From Aegilops tauschii subsp. strangulata (Eukaryota; Streptophyta; Magnoliopsida; Poales; Poaceae): DNA of 64,000 bases. Positions 9,494 to 20,136 of this stretch are shown in pieces; the stretch's first letter is position 1; the number at the start of each line of letters is the position of its first letter. The position numbers and the translations under genes were made by a program. Where the stretch lies: NCBI RefSeq assembly GCF_002575655.3, contig NC_053035.3, forward strand, positions 86,329,322-86,393,321, read 5' to 3'. Below the pieces are notes generated by a model, which made no database searches, was not told the DNA's origin, and saw nothing but the letters and a program-made list of their open reading frames with translations.

Positions 9494-9571
9494 ATGGAAC
9501 CAAACTTCAAGCTCACCAAGCAGGAGTTCGTCGTCGACCGCCAAGAGGATTTCTCTTTTAGTATATTGTAA
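9494..9571 (+). CDS. Possible 25-residue micropeptide ORF
   Basis: ATG at 9494 opens a 25-codon frame starting MEPNFKLTKQEFVVDRQED and ending in a short hydrophobic tail before TAA. Base composition differs from the AT-rich surroundings, with GCTCACCAAGCAGGAG and GTCGTCGACCGCC resembling real coding sequence. AATAGGAATG and GTAATAGAAATG follow within 60 bp and could serve in polyadenylation. It could be the last exon of a gene starting at the 7874 TATA box, or a relic of a longer gene. No family is recognised and no clear splice acceptor is seen upstream. Confidence 0.3.
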   Translation: MEPNFKLTKQEFVVDRQEDFSFSIL

Positions 9572-9739
9572 TAGGAATGTGATGCAATCCTATGTAATAG
9601 AAATGTTGGAATTCTTAATCAGGGGTTTTCTCTTTGGAGATGTAATTAACAGAATTTTTATGTAAATGTAAGAGTTCTGGAAATAATGTACCTGCAATGT
9701 TTGATTCTATTTTTATTTTATGCATTTAAATTATTCATT

Positions 9740-9744
9740 TGTAT
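9740..9744. other. Target-site duplication of element A, left copy (TGTAT)
   Basis: TGTAT precedes the first LTR and recurs at 35224-35228 directly after the last LTR base. This fixes the ends of element A across 25 kb of nested insertions. Confidence 0.9.
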
Positions 9745-11411
9745 TGATACATCTCCAACGTATCTATAATTTTTGATTGTTCCATGCTATTATATTATCC
9801 ATATAGAATGTTTTATATGCATTTATATGCTATTTTATATGATTTTTGGGACTAACCTATTAACCTAGAGCCCAGTGCCAGTTTCTGTTTTTTTCCTTGT
9901 TTTTGAGTACCGCAGAAAAGGAAAACCAAACGGACTCCAATTGACCTGAAAATTGACGGAGATTATTTTTGGACCAGAAGAAGTCCACGGAGCATCGGAG
10001 ATGGGCCAGAAGAGTCCCTAGGCACCCACGAGGGTGGGGAGCGCGCCCCCTACCTCGTGGCCGCCTCAGAGACCCCCCCTGACTTGTTCCCGACGCCAAA
10101 ACCTCTTATATATACAGAAACCCCCAGAACATAGCCTAGATCGGGAGTTCCGCCGCCGCAAGCCTCTGTAGCCACCAAAAATCAATTGGGACCCTGTTCC
10201 GGCACCCTGCCGGAGGGGGGATCCCTCACCGGTGGCCATCTTCATCATCCCGGCGCTCTCCATGACGAGGAGGGAGTAGTTCACCCTCGAGGCTGAGGGT
10301 ATGTACCAGTAGCTATGTGTTTGATCCCTCTCTCTCGTGTTCTTGATTCGGCACGATCTTTATGTATCGCGAGCTTTGCTATTATAGTTGGATCTTATGA
10401 TGTTTCTCCCCCTCTACTCTCTTGTAATGGATTGAGTTTTCCCATTGAAGTTTTATCTTATCGGATTGAGTCTTTAAGGATTTGAGAACACTTGATGTAT
10501 GTCTTGCATGTGCTTATCTGTGGTGACAATGGGATATTCACGTGATCTACTTGATGTATGTTTTGGTGATCAACTTGCGGGTACAGTGACATTATGAACA
10601 TATGCATAGGGGTTGGCACACGTTTTTGTCTTGACTCTCCGGTAGAAACTTTGGGGCACTCTTTGAAGTTCTTTGTGTTGGTTGAATAGATGAATCTGAG
10701 ATTGTGTGATGCATATCGTATAATCATACCCACGGATACTCGAGGTGACATATCTAGGTGACATTAGGGTTTTGGTTGATTTGTATCTTAAGGTGTTATT
10801 CTAGTACGAACTCTATGACAGATCGAACAGAAAGAATAGCTTCGTGTTATTTTACTACGGACTCTTGAATAGATCGATCAGGAAGGATAATTTTGAGGTG
10901 GTTTCGTACCCTACAATAATCTCTTCGTTTGTTCTCCGCTATTAGTAACTTTGGAGTGACTCTTTGTTGCATGTTGAGGGATAGTTATATGATCCAATTA
11001 TGTTCTTATTGTTGAGAGAACTTGCACTAGTGAAAGTATGAACCATAGGCCTTGTTTCCACGCATTGCAATACCGTTTGTGCTCACTTTTACCACTTGCT
11101 ACCTTGCTGTTTTTATATTTTCAGATTACAAAAACCTATATCTACTATATATATTGCACTTGTATCACCATCTCTTCGCCAAACTAGTGCACCTATACAA
11201 TTTACCATTGTATTGGGTGTGTTGGGGACACAAGAGACTCTTTGTTATTTGGTTGCAGGGTTGTTTGAGAGAGACCATCATCAACCTACGCCTCCCACGG
11301 ATTGATAAACCTTAGGTCACCCACTTGAGGGAAATTTGCTACTGTCCTACAAACCTCTGCACTTGGAGGCCCAACAACGTCTACAAGAAGAAGGTTGTGT
11401 AGTAGACATCA
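9745..11411 (+). repeat. 5' LTR of element A
   Basis: 1,667 bp, starting TGATACATCTCC and ending GTAGTAGACATCA. A TATA box TATATATA lies at 10107-10114, after a GC-rich region with GAGCGCGCCCCC. The copy at 16249-35223 starts TGATACGTCTCC, so the 5' copy has a C-to-T change in the terminal ACGT. Reading frames inside the LTR are not conserved and are not annotated. Confidence 0.9.
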
Positions 11412-11420
11412 AGCAATTTC

Positions 11421-11438
11421 TGGAGCCGTTGCCGGGGA
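11421..11438 (+). other. Primer-binding site of element A (tRNA-Asp type)
   Basis: TGGAGCCGTTGCCGGGGA begins 9 bp after the LTR. The plant tRNA-Asp 3' end would pair with TGGCGCCGTTGCCGGGGA, so one base is changed. Confidence 0.8.
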
Positions 11439-11535
11439 GGTGAGTGCTTGAAGGTATATCTTTAGATCTTGCAATCGAATCTTTTTGTTTCTTGTTTTAT
11501 CAATAGTTTAGTCTATCAAAGAAAACTACAAAAAA

Positions 11536-13358
11536 ATGGAATTGAGGGTGCCTCATATGCTTCATCTTTTTAAGATCTTTCATGAGAATAAGGATTCCGA
11601 TAATTGTGCTCAATTGCTAGAGGAAGAATGCATTAAAATGTTTGGCACTAAATCTTTGAATGATGAGCATGATTTCAATGTTGTTAGTATGAACTCTTTG
11701 AATATCCATAGTACTAATGATGATTGCACTAGTCATGATGAAAATGTCTCTTATAAGCATGTCAACTTTTGTGGAGTGCATAGAGTTTGCAAGTACACAC
11801 CAAATAGGGAAGATAGATTTTGCAAGAGGCATAAGTATTTAGAAACTAAATGGTTGCAAGAAAGGCTAGATGTTTGTGCTGAAAATTTAAAATTTCTTTG
11901 CCATCCTTGTGAACTTTGCAATGAACGTGATCATTTAAATCTCCAATGCAAATTGTTTCATGATCGAATCGTGTCCAAAAATTGTGATGACTTGATTTCC
12001 CTTACACATCATAATGAACTTAGTTTGATTTTGGGTTATGAAGAAATGAAACGTATAACTAAGGATATGCCATAATTTGTCCTTGATAAAGTTCTTGATT
12101 TTGATCTAGAAGAAATTTTTATGTATTATGCGGTGATTTGCATTGAAAATCCTTATATTGCCAATTACATAAAGAAAAGAAAACAAATAGAAGATGAAGA
12201 GAATACTAATGAAAGGGAAGAGACTTCCCAATATCCTCCTATTATTTCTTATGATGAATCAGGTAACGAGGAGGAGCTTTCTATTCAACCAATCTCATTA
12301 ATAAGGAGCTCAAAAAAGAGGATTAAACCCACACATGATGTGAAGAAGAAAAAGAAAAGACGGAGAAACAAAGGTAAAAAGGTATCCCTCCCAAATGATG
12401 TTGCTCCTATTACTCATTGTGATGATGATAATTGCTATACTATTGGTGCTATCCATACTGTTAATGATGAGAGTGATTATGCTTAAGATATGAAAAGGCC
12501 CAAGCTTGGGGATGCCATGTTTGATGAGAATGATATGTTTGAGAATTTATTTGCTGCAATTAATGCTTGTCCCAAGCTTGGGGATGCTATGATTTATGAA
12601 GATGAATTTTTTAACCTCCCAAGTTTTGATATGCAAATTTATTATGATGATAGCATGCCTCCTATTTATGATGATTATATTGATGAAAGTGGGTTTGGAA
12701 GAGTGTCAACTTTAGGAATTAATGATCCCACTATTTTGGAAGGTGTTGAATCTTATTGTGAAAATTATGAAAGTGGATTTGGAGAGGTCATGACTTTATT
12801 TAGTAATGATTCCACTATCTTGGAAGAGGTTTCAATTGATTATGATGAGAACAAAGTTGCTACTTATGATGATTATTGTGATGACACTTATGCTATAAAA
12901 AGTAGTGATGATTATATTTATAAAACTTGTCATGATTATGATTACCCTTTTTCTGAACATTACTCTTTTAATGTGGAAACAATTTATAGTATTCGAGTTT
13001 CTTATGATACTCCCACTATTCTGAGTGAGAAGAATTTTGCTTATGTGTGGAGAGTAATAAAAATTCTATGCTTGTAGATCATGAAAAGAATGCTTTACGT
13101 GATGGTTATATTGTTGAATCCATTCATGATGCTACTGAAAATTATTACGAGGGAGGAATATATGCTTGTAGGAATTGCAATAATATCAAGTTTCCTCTCT
13201 ATGTGTTGAAAATCTTGAAGTTATGCTTGTTTTGCCTTCCTATACTAGTTGATTATTGTTCCCATAAGTTGTTTGCTCACAAAATCCCTATGCATAGGAA
13301 GTGGGTTATACTTAAATGTGCTAGTCATATTCTTCATGATGCTCTCTTTATGTTTTGA
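11536..13358 (+). pseudogene. Element A internal ORF with a CCHC zinc knuckle (gag-like, unclassified)
   Basis: One reading frame runs from ATG 11536 to 13077 with only two in-frame stops (TAA 12073 and 12484), then continues after a frameshift to 13358. The start is MELRVPHMLHLFKIFHENKD. Residues 125-138 read CELCNERDHLNLQC, which is exactly C-x2-C-x4-H-x4-C, the zinc knuckle of retroelement nucleocapsids. A basic patch (KKKKKRRRNKGKK) lies near 12340-12390, and the C-terminal third is rich in Asp, Glu and Tyr. No capsid domain, protease or RT is visible. Element B carries the same ORF in worse shape (37250-38197). It may be a private RNA-binding protein of the non-autonomous family. Codon use is AT-rich. 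Confidence 0.6.
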
Positions 13359-14039
13359 TTCTTATCTTTTATGTGAGCATCATTGAAATAATCATGCCTA
13401 GCTAGGGTCGTTAAACAATAGTGCTTGTTGGGAGGCAACCCAATTTTATTTTTGTTCTTTGCCTTTTGCTCCTGTTTAGTAATAAATAATTCATCTAGAC
13501 TCTGTTTAGATGTGGTTTTATGTTTTAATTAGTGTTTGTGCCAAGTAGAACCTTTGGGAAGACTTGGGTGAAGTCTTTATGATCTTGCTGTAAAAAAACA
13601 GAAACTTTGCGCTCACGAGATTAGTTGTCATTTTTTACAGGAGAGTGATTTTAAGTTGATTCTTTTTGTAGATGATTAATAGACAAATTCCTCAGGTCCG
13701 CCAATTTATTTCAGAATTGTTGGAGTTACATAAGTATTCGAATGATACAGATTACTACAGACTGTTTTGTTTTTGACAGATTCTATTTTCATTGTGTTGT
13801 TTGCTTATTTTGATGAATCTATGAGTAGTATCGGAGGGTATGAACCATAGAGAAGTTGGAATACAGTAGATATTACACCAATATGAATTTAGAATGAGTT
13901 CACAACAGTACCTAAGTGGTGATTTATTTTCTTATACTAACGGAGCTTACGAGTTTTCTGTTGAGTTTGTGTTGTGAAGTTTTCAAGTTTTGGGTAAAGA
14001 TTCGATGGACTATGGAATAAGGAGTGGCAAGAGCCTAAG

Positions 14040-14122
14040 CTTGGGGATGCCCAAGGCACCCCAAGGTAATATTCAAGGACAACCAAGAGCCTAAGCTTGG
14101 GGATGCCCCGGATGGCATCCCC
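14040..14122 (+). promoter_or_regulatory. Paired conserved RNA hairpins H1 and H2 (element A)
   Basis: H1 (14040-14065) pairs CTTGGGG with CCCCAAG and TGCC with GGCA around a CAA loop, with one bulged A. H2 (14099-14122) pairs GGGGATGCC with GGCATCCCC around CCGGAT. Both are introduced by AAGCTTGGGG. The same pair occurs in elements B (38877-38958) and D (46044-46127), and H2 in E (58918-58940). D has GCTTGGG/CCCAAGC and ATGCC/GGCAT in H1, so several stem positions change in step. Role unknown; packaging, export or RNA stability are options. Confidence 0.6.
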
Positions 14123-15370
14123 TCTTTCGTCTTCGTTCATCGGTAACTTTACTTGGAGCTATATTTTTATTCACCACATGATATGTGTTTTGCTTGGAGC
14201 GTCATTTTGGTTTATTTAGTTTTGATTGCTGTTTGAATAATATCCCAAGATCTGAAATTATTAAATGTTAGAGAGTCTTCACATAGTTACATAATTATTC
14301 AACTACTCATTGATCTTCACTTATATCTTTTTAGAGCACGGCGGTGGTTTTACTTTGGAGAAATAGATGAACTCTCATGCTTCACTTATATTACTCTGAG
14401 AGTCTTTTAGAACAGCATGGTAATTTGCTTTGGTTAAAAAATTAGTCCTAATATGATGGTCATTCAAGATGGGTATAATAAAAACTTTCATATAGAGTGC
14501 ATTGAATACTATGAGAAGTTTGATACTTGATGATTGTTTTGAGATATGAAGATGGTGATATTAAAGTTGTGCTAGTTGAGTAATTGTGAATTTGAGAAAT
14601 ACTTGTGTTGGAGTTTGCAAGTCCCGTAGCATGCACGTATGGTAACCGTTGTGTAAATTTTTTGAAGCATGAGGTATTTCTTTGATTGTCGTCCTTTGTG
14701 TGGAGGTCGGGATCGCGCGATGGTTAACTCCTACCAACCCTTCCCCTAGGAGCATGCGTGTAGTACTTGGTTTTGATGACTTGTAGATTTTTGCAATAAG
14801 TATGTGAGTTCTTTATGACTAATGTTGAGTCCATGGATTATCCGCATTCTAACCTTTCCATCATTGCTAGCCTCTTCGATACCGTGCATTGCCCTTTCTT
14901 GCTTTGAGAGTTGGTGCAAACTTTGCCGGTGCATCCAAACCCCGTGATATGATACGCTCTATCACACATAAACCTCCTTATATCTTCCTCAAAACAACCA
15001 CCATACCTACCTATTATGGCATTTCCATAGCCATTCCGAGATATATTGCCATGCAACTTTCCACCGTTCCGTTCATTATGACACGCTTCATCATTGTCAT
15101 ATTGCCTTGCATGATCATGTAGTTGACATCAAATTTGTGGCAAGGCCACCATGCATAATTTTTCATACATGTCACTCTTGATTCATTGCCCATCCCGGTA
15201 CACCGCCGGAGGCACTCATATAGAGTCATATTTCTCTAGTATCGAGTTGTAATTCTTGAGTTGTAAGTAACTAAAAGTGTGATGATCTTCATTATTAGAG
15301 CATTGTCCCATGTGAGGAAAGGATGATGGAGACTATGATTCCCCCACAAGTCGGGATGAGACTCCGAACG

Positions 15371-15465
15371 AAGAAAAAAAGGAAAAAAAAGAAAAAAAGA
15401 GAAAGGCCAAATAAAAAAAGAAGGAAAAAAACAAAAAAAATGAGAGAAAAAGAGAGAAGGGACAA
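15371..15465 (+). repeat. A/G-rich low-complexity run
   Basis: A purine run of about 95 bases with AAAAAAGG, AAAAAAGAAA and AGAGAAAG units. It would encode only Lys/Arg in any frame, so the frame across it is not taken as a gene. Confidence 0.8.
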
Positions 15466-16232
15466 TGCTACTATCCTTTTACCACACTTGTGCTTGAAAG
15501 TAGCACCATGATCTTCATGATAGAGAGTCTCCTATGTTGACACTTTCATATACTAGTGGGAATTTTCATTATAGAACTTGGCTTGTATATTCCAACAATG
15601 GGCTTCCTCAAAATGCCCTAGGTCTTCGTGAGCAAGCAAGTTGGATGCACACCCACTTAGTTTCTTTTGTTGAGCTTTCATACATTTATAGCTCTAGTGC
15701 ATCCGTTGCATGGCAATCCCTACTCCTCGCATTGGCATCAATTGATGGGCATCTCCATAGCCCGTTGATTAGCCGAGTCAATGTGAGACTTTATCCTTTT
15801 TTGTCTTCTCCACACAACCCCCATCATTATATTCTATTCCACCCATAGTGCTATGTCCATGGCTCCCGCTCATGTATTGCGTGAAAGTTGAAAAAAGTTT
15901 GAAAATACTAAAGTATGAAACAATTGCTTGGCTGAAACCGGGGTTGTGCATGATTTGAGTATTTTGTGTGACGAAGATGAAGCATGGCCAAACTATATGA
16001 TTTTATAGGGACGAGCTTTCTTTGGCTATGTTATTTTGAGAAGACATAATTGCTTGGTTAGTATGCTTGAAGTATTATTGTTTTTATTTCAATATTAAAC
16101 TTTTGTCTTGAATCTTATGGATCTGAATATTCTTGCCACAATAAAGAAAATTACATTGATAAATATGTTAGGTAGCATTCCACATAAAAAATTCTGTTTT
16201 TATCATTTACCTACTCGAGGACGAGCAAGAAT

Positions 16233-16248
16233 TAAGCTTGGGGATGCT
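16233..16248 (+). other. Polypurine tract of element A
   Basis: TTAAGCTTGGGGATGC runs straight into the 3' LTR start TGATACG. The same string plus LTR start occurs in D (47855-47876), which supports its role as plus-strand primer. Confidence 0.8.
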
Positions 16249-16541
16249 TGATACGTCTCCAACATATCTATAATTTTTGATTGTTCCATGCTATTATATT
16301 ATCCATCTAGGATGTTTTATATGCATTTATATGCTATTTTATATGATTTTTGGGACTAACCTATTAACCTAGAGCCCAGTGCCAGTTTCTGTTTTTTTCC
16401 TTATTTTTGAGTATCGCAGAAAAGGAAAACCAAACGGAGTCCAATTGACCTGAAAATTGACGGCGATTATTTTTGGACCAGAAGAAGCCCACGGAGCATC
16501 GGAGATGGGCCAGAAGAGTCCCGAGGCACCCACGAGGGTGG
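16249..16541 (+). repeat. 3' LTR of element A, first part
   Basis: It matches 9745 onward (TGATACGTCTCC...CACGAGGGTGG) and is cut at 16541 by the Tat element. Its last five bases GGTGG are the left TSD and repeat at 33827-33831. Confidence 0.9.
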
Positions 16542-17116
16542 TGATGAGGACATAGACCTAGGGTAAGGTAATAGGCCTGACCTATACCTCCTACCTAAGG
16601 TCCCTGTCCTAGAAGCAAAGAGGTTCAGGAGTAAATAGAGGGGACCCAACGAAAGTGTCGAGTGCAATCCACTCGACTTACCATTCACTCGGAGACCCCC
16701 CTTGTTTATGTCACTCGACCACTAAACCACTCGACGTGCAGAAGACCTAAAGCCACTCCGCGCAGCAACGGTCGGGCATTTACTCTTAGACTTAATAGTC
16801 ATTTATATTACTTTACTACAGACGTTACCTGTAACGCTCCTTCTTTATGAACATTGAACTCCTTGTAACGTGGGCTGGCTGGGGTCCTGGCGCACTCTAT
16901 ATAAGCCACCCCCTCCACTGGCACAAGGGTTCGCACCCCCTGTAACACACACGCATATAATCCAGTCGATCGCCTCTGGGCTCCGAGACGTAGGGCTGTT
17001 ACTTCCTCCGAGAAGGGCCTGAACTCGTAAAACTCGTGCTTATAGCTTCTCCATAGCTAGGACCTTGCCTTTACATCCCTACCCCCCATTCTACTATCAG
17101 ACTTAGAACCACGACA
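16542..17116 (+). repeat. 5' LTR of the Tat element
   Basis: 575 bp, TGATGAGG...CCACGACA. It contains CTATATAAG (TATA box 16898-16904) and many ACTCGAC or CACTCGG strings that are frequent in the rest of the element. An upstream ACGTGGG-like string lies at 16868. Confidence 0.93.
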
Positions 17117-17118
17117 GT

Positions 17119-17136
17119 TGGCGCCCACCGTGGGGC
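17119..17136 (+). other. Primer-binding site of the Tat element
   Basis: TGGCGCCCACCGTGGGGC starts 2 bp after the LTR. It ends in the CCA complement (TGG) expected for a tRNA 3' end. The tRNA species is not assigned. Confidence 0.8.
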
Positions 17137-17189
17137 AGGTGTTTTAGCGACTTGTTGGATAAGTTGCATTTTTTCCGATCCCCATCAGC

Positions 17190-20136
17190 ATGGTTTCAGG
17201 CGGAGGATTGACCGAGGGCCGCGAGATCCGTCTCGGCGCGCTCATGTTCGTCGCCGACGACTCCGCTTGGCTCCAAGAGGCTCCACTCGACGTCGAGGTG
17301 CTCCCCGTCCGCGGGGCAACGCACTTTCGCGCGTGCGTCCGCGACGTCCTCCTGCGACAGCCGCCGACCCAGTATCGGTCGGCTCCTGTGGCGTCTTCAC
17401 TCCCTGCAGCCCGCCGACACAAGCGTTCCGGTCGGTCGAGGCTCCAGCGGTGGGTGAGGCACGTGGTGGCTCGCCAGTCGGCCACCCCTCAAGTCGCGGC
17501 AATCGAGCCCGGCGAAACTCTCTACGGCCTGTTCGACTGGCTCCGTTGAGACCGCATCCGAGTGCGACAGCAGTGACCCTGCGGCGGAAGTCCTGATGGT
17601 CAACAGACCGCGCAGTCCTCCTGGCTTCCCCCGCGTCGACGGTGATGATGGCGGAGGCGATCCGTCGCGTGCCCACGAGGAGTACCGCCCCGAGCCCCTC
17701 TCTTCACAACAGAGGGAAGAGCTTCGCCGCCGTAACATGGATGCACTTCACACTCCTATCGTTGGAGAAACCCCCAAGGCCCGGGCCTTGGAGGAGGTGC
17801 GCCTGGCCAACTTGGCTGAGCGCACTCGACTGGAGAATCTCCAGCACGCACTCGACGAGCGTGCTCGGCAGCGAGTTCCTGAATCCAGTCGACGTCAACT
17901 CTTTCCGCCTCCAACCCAGGTATATCGAACTCTGATCCAAAATCTCACGGCTGCTGCCCGAATAGTAGAGTCGATTCAGCCTTCCCAGTCGGAGGCTGGT
18001 AGGGGTTTGATGCAGATCCGGGCTTTGCTTCGGGCGGCAGGGGAGCAAAACACAGCAGTGTCACAGTCTCGGAATATGATTCATAGTATATCTGTGATGG
18101 CAGACACAGTCCAGTCGGCTCACAGCCCAAGATCGCCTCCAAGGCATGAGGGACGTGGAGATTGACAGGATCAGTACAGGAACCGTGAGTAGTATGATCG
18201 TCGTCGAGTACCCACGCCTCCCCCAAGGAGTGGATCATACGCGCCTCGGCAACACGATGGCAGACGCCCTCACAGTGGTGGGCGAAGGATTCCAGTCGAC
18301 CCCCGGGAGCCGGGCTTTGACGCGAGATCCATTGTCGTTCAAGGTCTGGTTGACAGGAACAGAGCACACAGAGATGGCCACGATAGAGATTACCCAACCG
18401 GCAGCAGGGTGCATGTTTCAGGTCCCGAGTGTTTCAGCAGAGCCATCAGAGCAGCAGTGATTCCTCCCAACTTCAGGTTGGCGACTGGAGTCAGCAAGTT
18501 CACTGGTGAGTCCAAGCCTGACACTTGGCTTGAGGACTACCGAGTGGCTGTGCAAATTGGTGGTGGCAATGACGAAGTGGCCATGAAGCACCTTCCTCTG
18601 ATGTTAGAGGGTTCGGCCAGAGCGTGGTTGAATCAGTTAGCACCTGGCAGTATTTATAGCTGGGAAGAGCTTGCCCGAGTATTTGTCAGAACATTTGAAG
18701 GTACATGCAAACGGCCAGCAGGGCTGACAGAGCTACAGTCTTGTGTGCAGAAGTCGAATGAAACTTTGAGAGATTATATCTAGAGATGGATCATGTTGCA
18801 CCACACGGTGGAGAATGTGTCTGATCACCAAGCAGTTTGTGCCTTCAAGGAAGGAGTCAAGTATCGGGAATTGAATCTGAAGTTCGGTCGCACCGGAGAT
18901 ATGTCTCTGAGTCGAATGATGGAAATTGCCACCAAGTATGCTAATGGTGAAGAGGAGGATCGGCTCCGGAGTGGCAAGCACAAAACAGTCGCCCACGAAA
19001 CCGAGGGAGGGAACTCCAGTCGGAAGCAGAAGCGCAAAGCCAAGCCAGCTGCTCCCGGAGAAGCCTTAGCCGTGACTCAAGGAAAGTTCAAGGGGAAGCA
19101 CAAAGGGCCATGGAACCCCAAGAAGATAAAAGATCAAGATGGAAATGATGTGTTGGATTTACCGTGCCACATTCACATCAAAAAAGATGAGGAGGGTAAT
19201 CTCATTTACCCGAAACATACCACTCGACAATGTCGGCTCCGAATCCAGCAATTCCGAGAGAAACATCCCAAAGAGAAGGAGAAAGAATCAGACAAGGTTG
19301 AGGATAAGGAAGAGGACGATGATGGTTACCCCCACACCAATTCAACTCTGATGATTTTTGCTGATGTTGAGAGCAAAAGTCGACTGAAAGTCATCAATAG
19401 AGAAGTGAACATGGTTGCCCCAACGACGCCTAGTTATTTGAAGTGGTCTCAGACTGCCATTACATTCGACCAGTCTGATCACCCAACACACATAGCCACC
19501 CCTGGGAGGCAAGAGTTGGTGGTCGACCCAGTCGTCGAAGGCACTCGGTTGACTAAGGTTCTGATGGATGGTGGCAGCGGCCTGAATATACTGTATGCGG
19601 AGACCTTGAAAGGAATGGGCATTCCGATGTCCAGACTCAGTGAAAGCAATATGAGTTTCCATGGAGTTATTCCTGGCAAGAAGGCTGAATCACTCGGGCA
19701 GATCGCCCTTGATGTGGTTTTCGGTGATTCCAAGAATTACCGCAAAGAAAAGTTGACGTTTGAAGTCATCGATTTCCAGAGTGCTTATCATGCTATTCTG
19801 GGCAGGCCGGCTTATGCACGTTTTATGGCTCGACCATGCTACGTGTACCTCAAATTGAAGATGCCTGGTCCCAAAGGAGTGATCACTATCACTGGCAATC
19901 GGAAGAAGGCAGAAGAGTGCTTCCAGAAGGGCTCAAAGATCACCGATGCACAAATGGCAGTAGTGGAATTGCAGGAGTATCAAAAGAATGCAGATCCGAG
20001 TGATTTGTTGCGAGCAAAGAAGCCTGCCACGGATTCAGCATTTCAGTTGTCTGGTGAAACGAAGCCGATTCATATTCACCCGACCGATCCCAATGCTGCT
20101 CTGACTCACATTTCAACAACGCTCGACTCCAAATAG
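17190..20136 (+). pseudogene. Tat element gag and protease (broken)
   Basis: The frame opens with ATG at 17190 (MVSGGGLTEGREIRLGALM). After one frameshift near 17515-17550 it continues in a single frame to the protease. A coiled-coil-like part (LANLAERTRLENLQHALDE) is followed by the Retrotrans_gag-type capsid region from about 18460: KFTGESKPDTWLEDYRVAV, MLEGSARAWLNQLAPGSI, WEELARVFVRTFEGTC. A lysine-rich linker precedes the protease, whose active-site loop is VLMDGGSGLNIL near 19560. In-frame stops: TGA 18163, TAG 18190, TAG 18781, TAG 20134. Three of these (the TAGs) replace a Gln codon by a single C-to-T change. Gag would form the cytoplasmic particle and the protease would cut the polyprotein; neither can be made whole here. 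Confidence 0.85.

Larger units (their letters stand above)
13359..16232 (+). other. Element A non-coding 3' internal region
   Basis: About 2.9 kb without a supported gene. It opens with GTTGGGAGGCAACCCAA at 13427, a string also present in B (38264) and, with one change, in D (45429). The paired hairpins at 14040-14122 follow, then an A/G-rich run of about 95 bp at 15371-15465. Short frames in this stretch do not match between elements. Confidence 0.6.

Noticed and set aside
11421..11438. tRNA gene suggested by tRNA-complementary sequence
   Set aside because: Only 18 bases match, directly after an LTR. It is a primer-binding site, not a tRNA gene.
15323..15511. Lys/Arg-rich frame of 62 codons
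   Set aside because: It translates a purine low-complexity run. The run is not kept in elements B or D.
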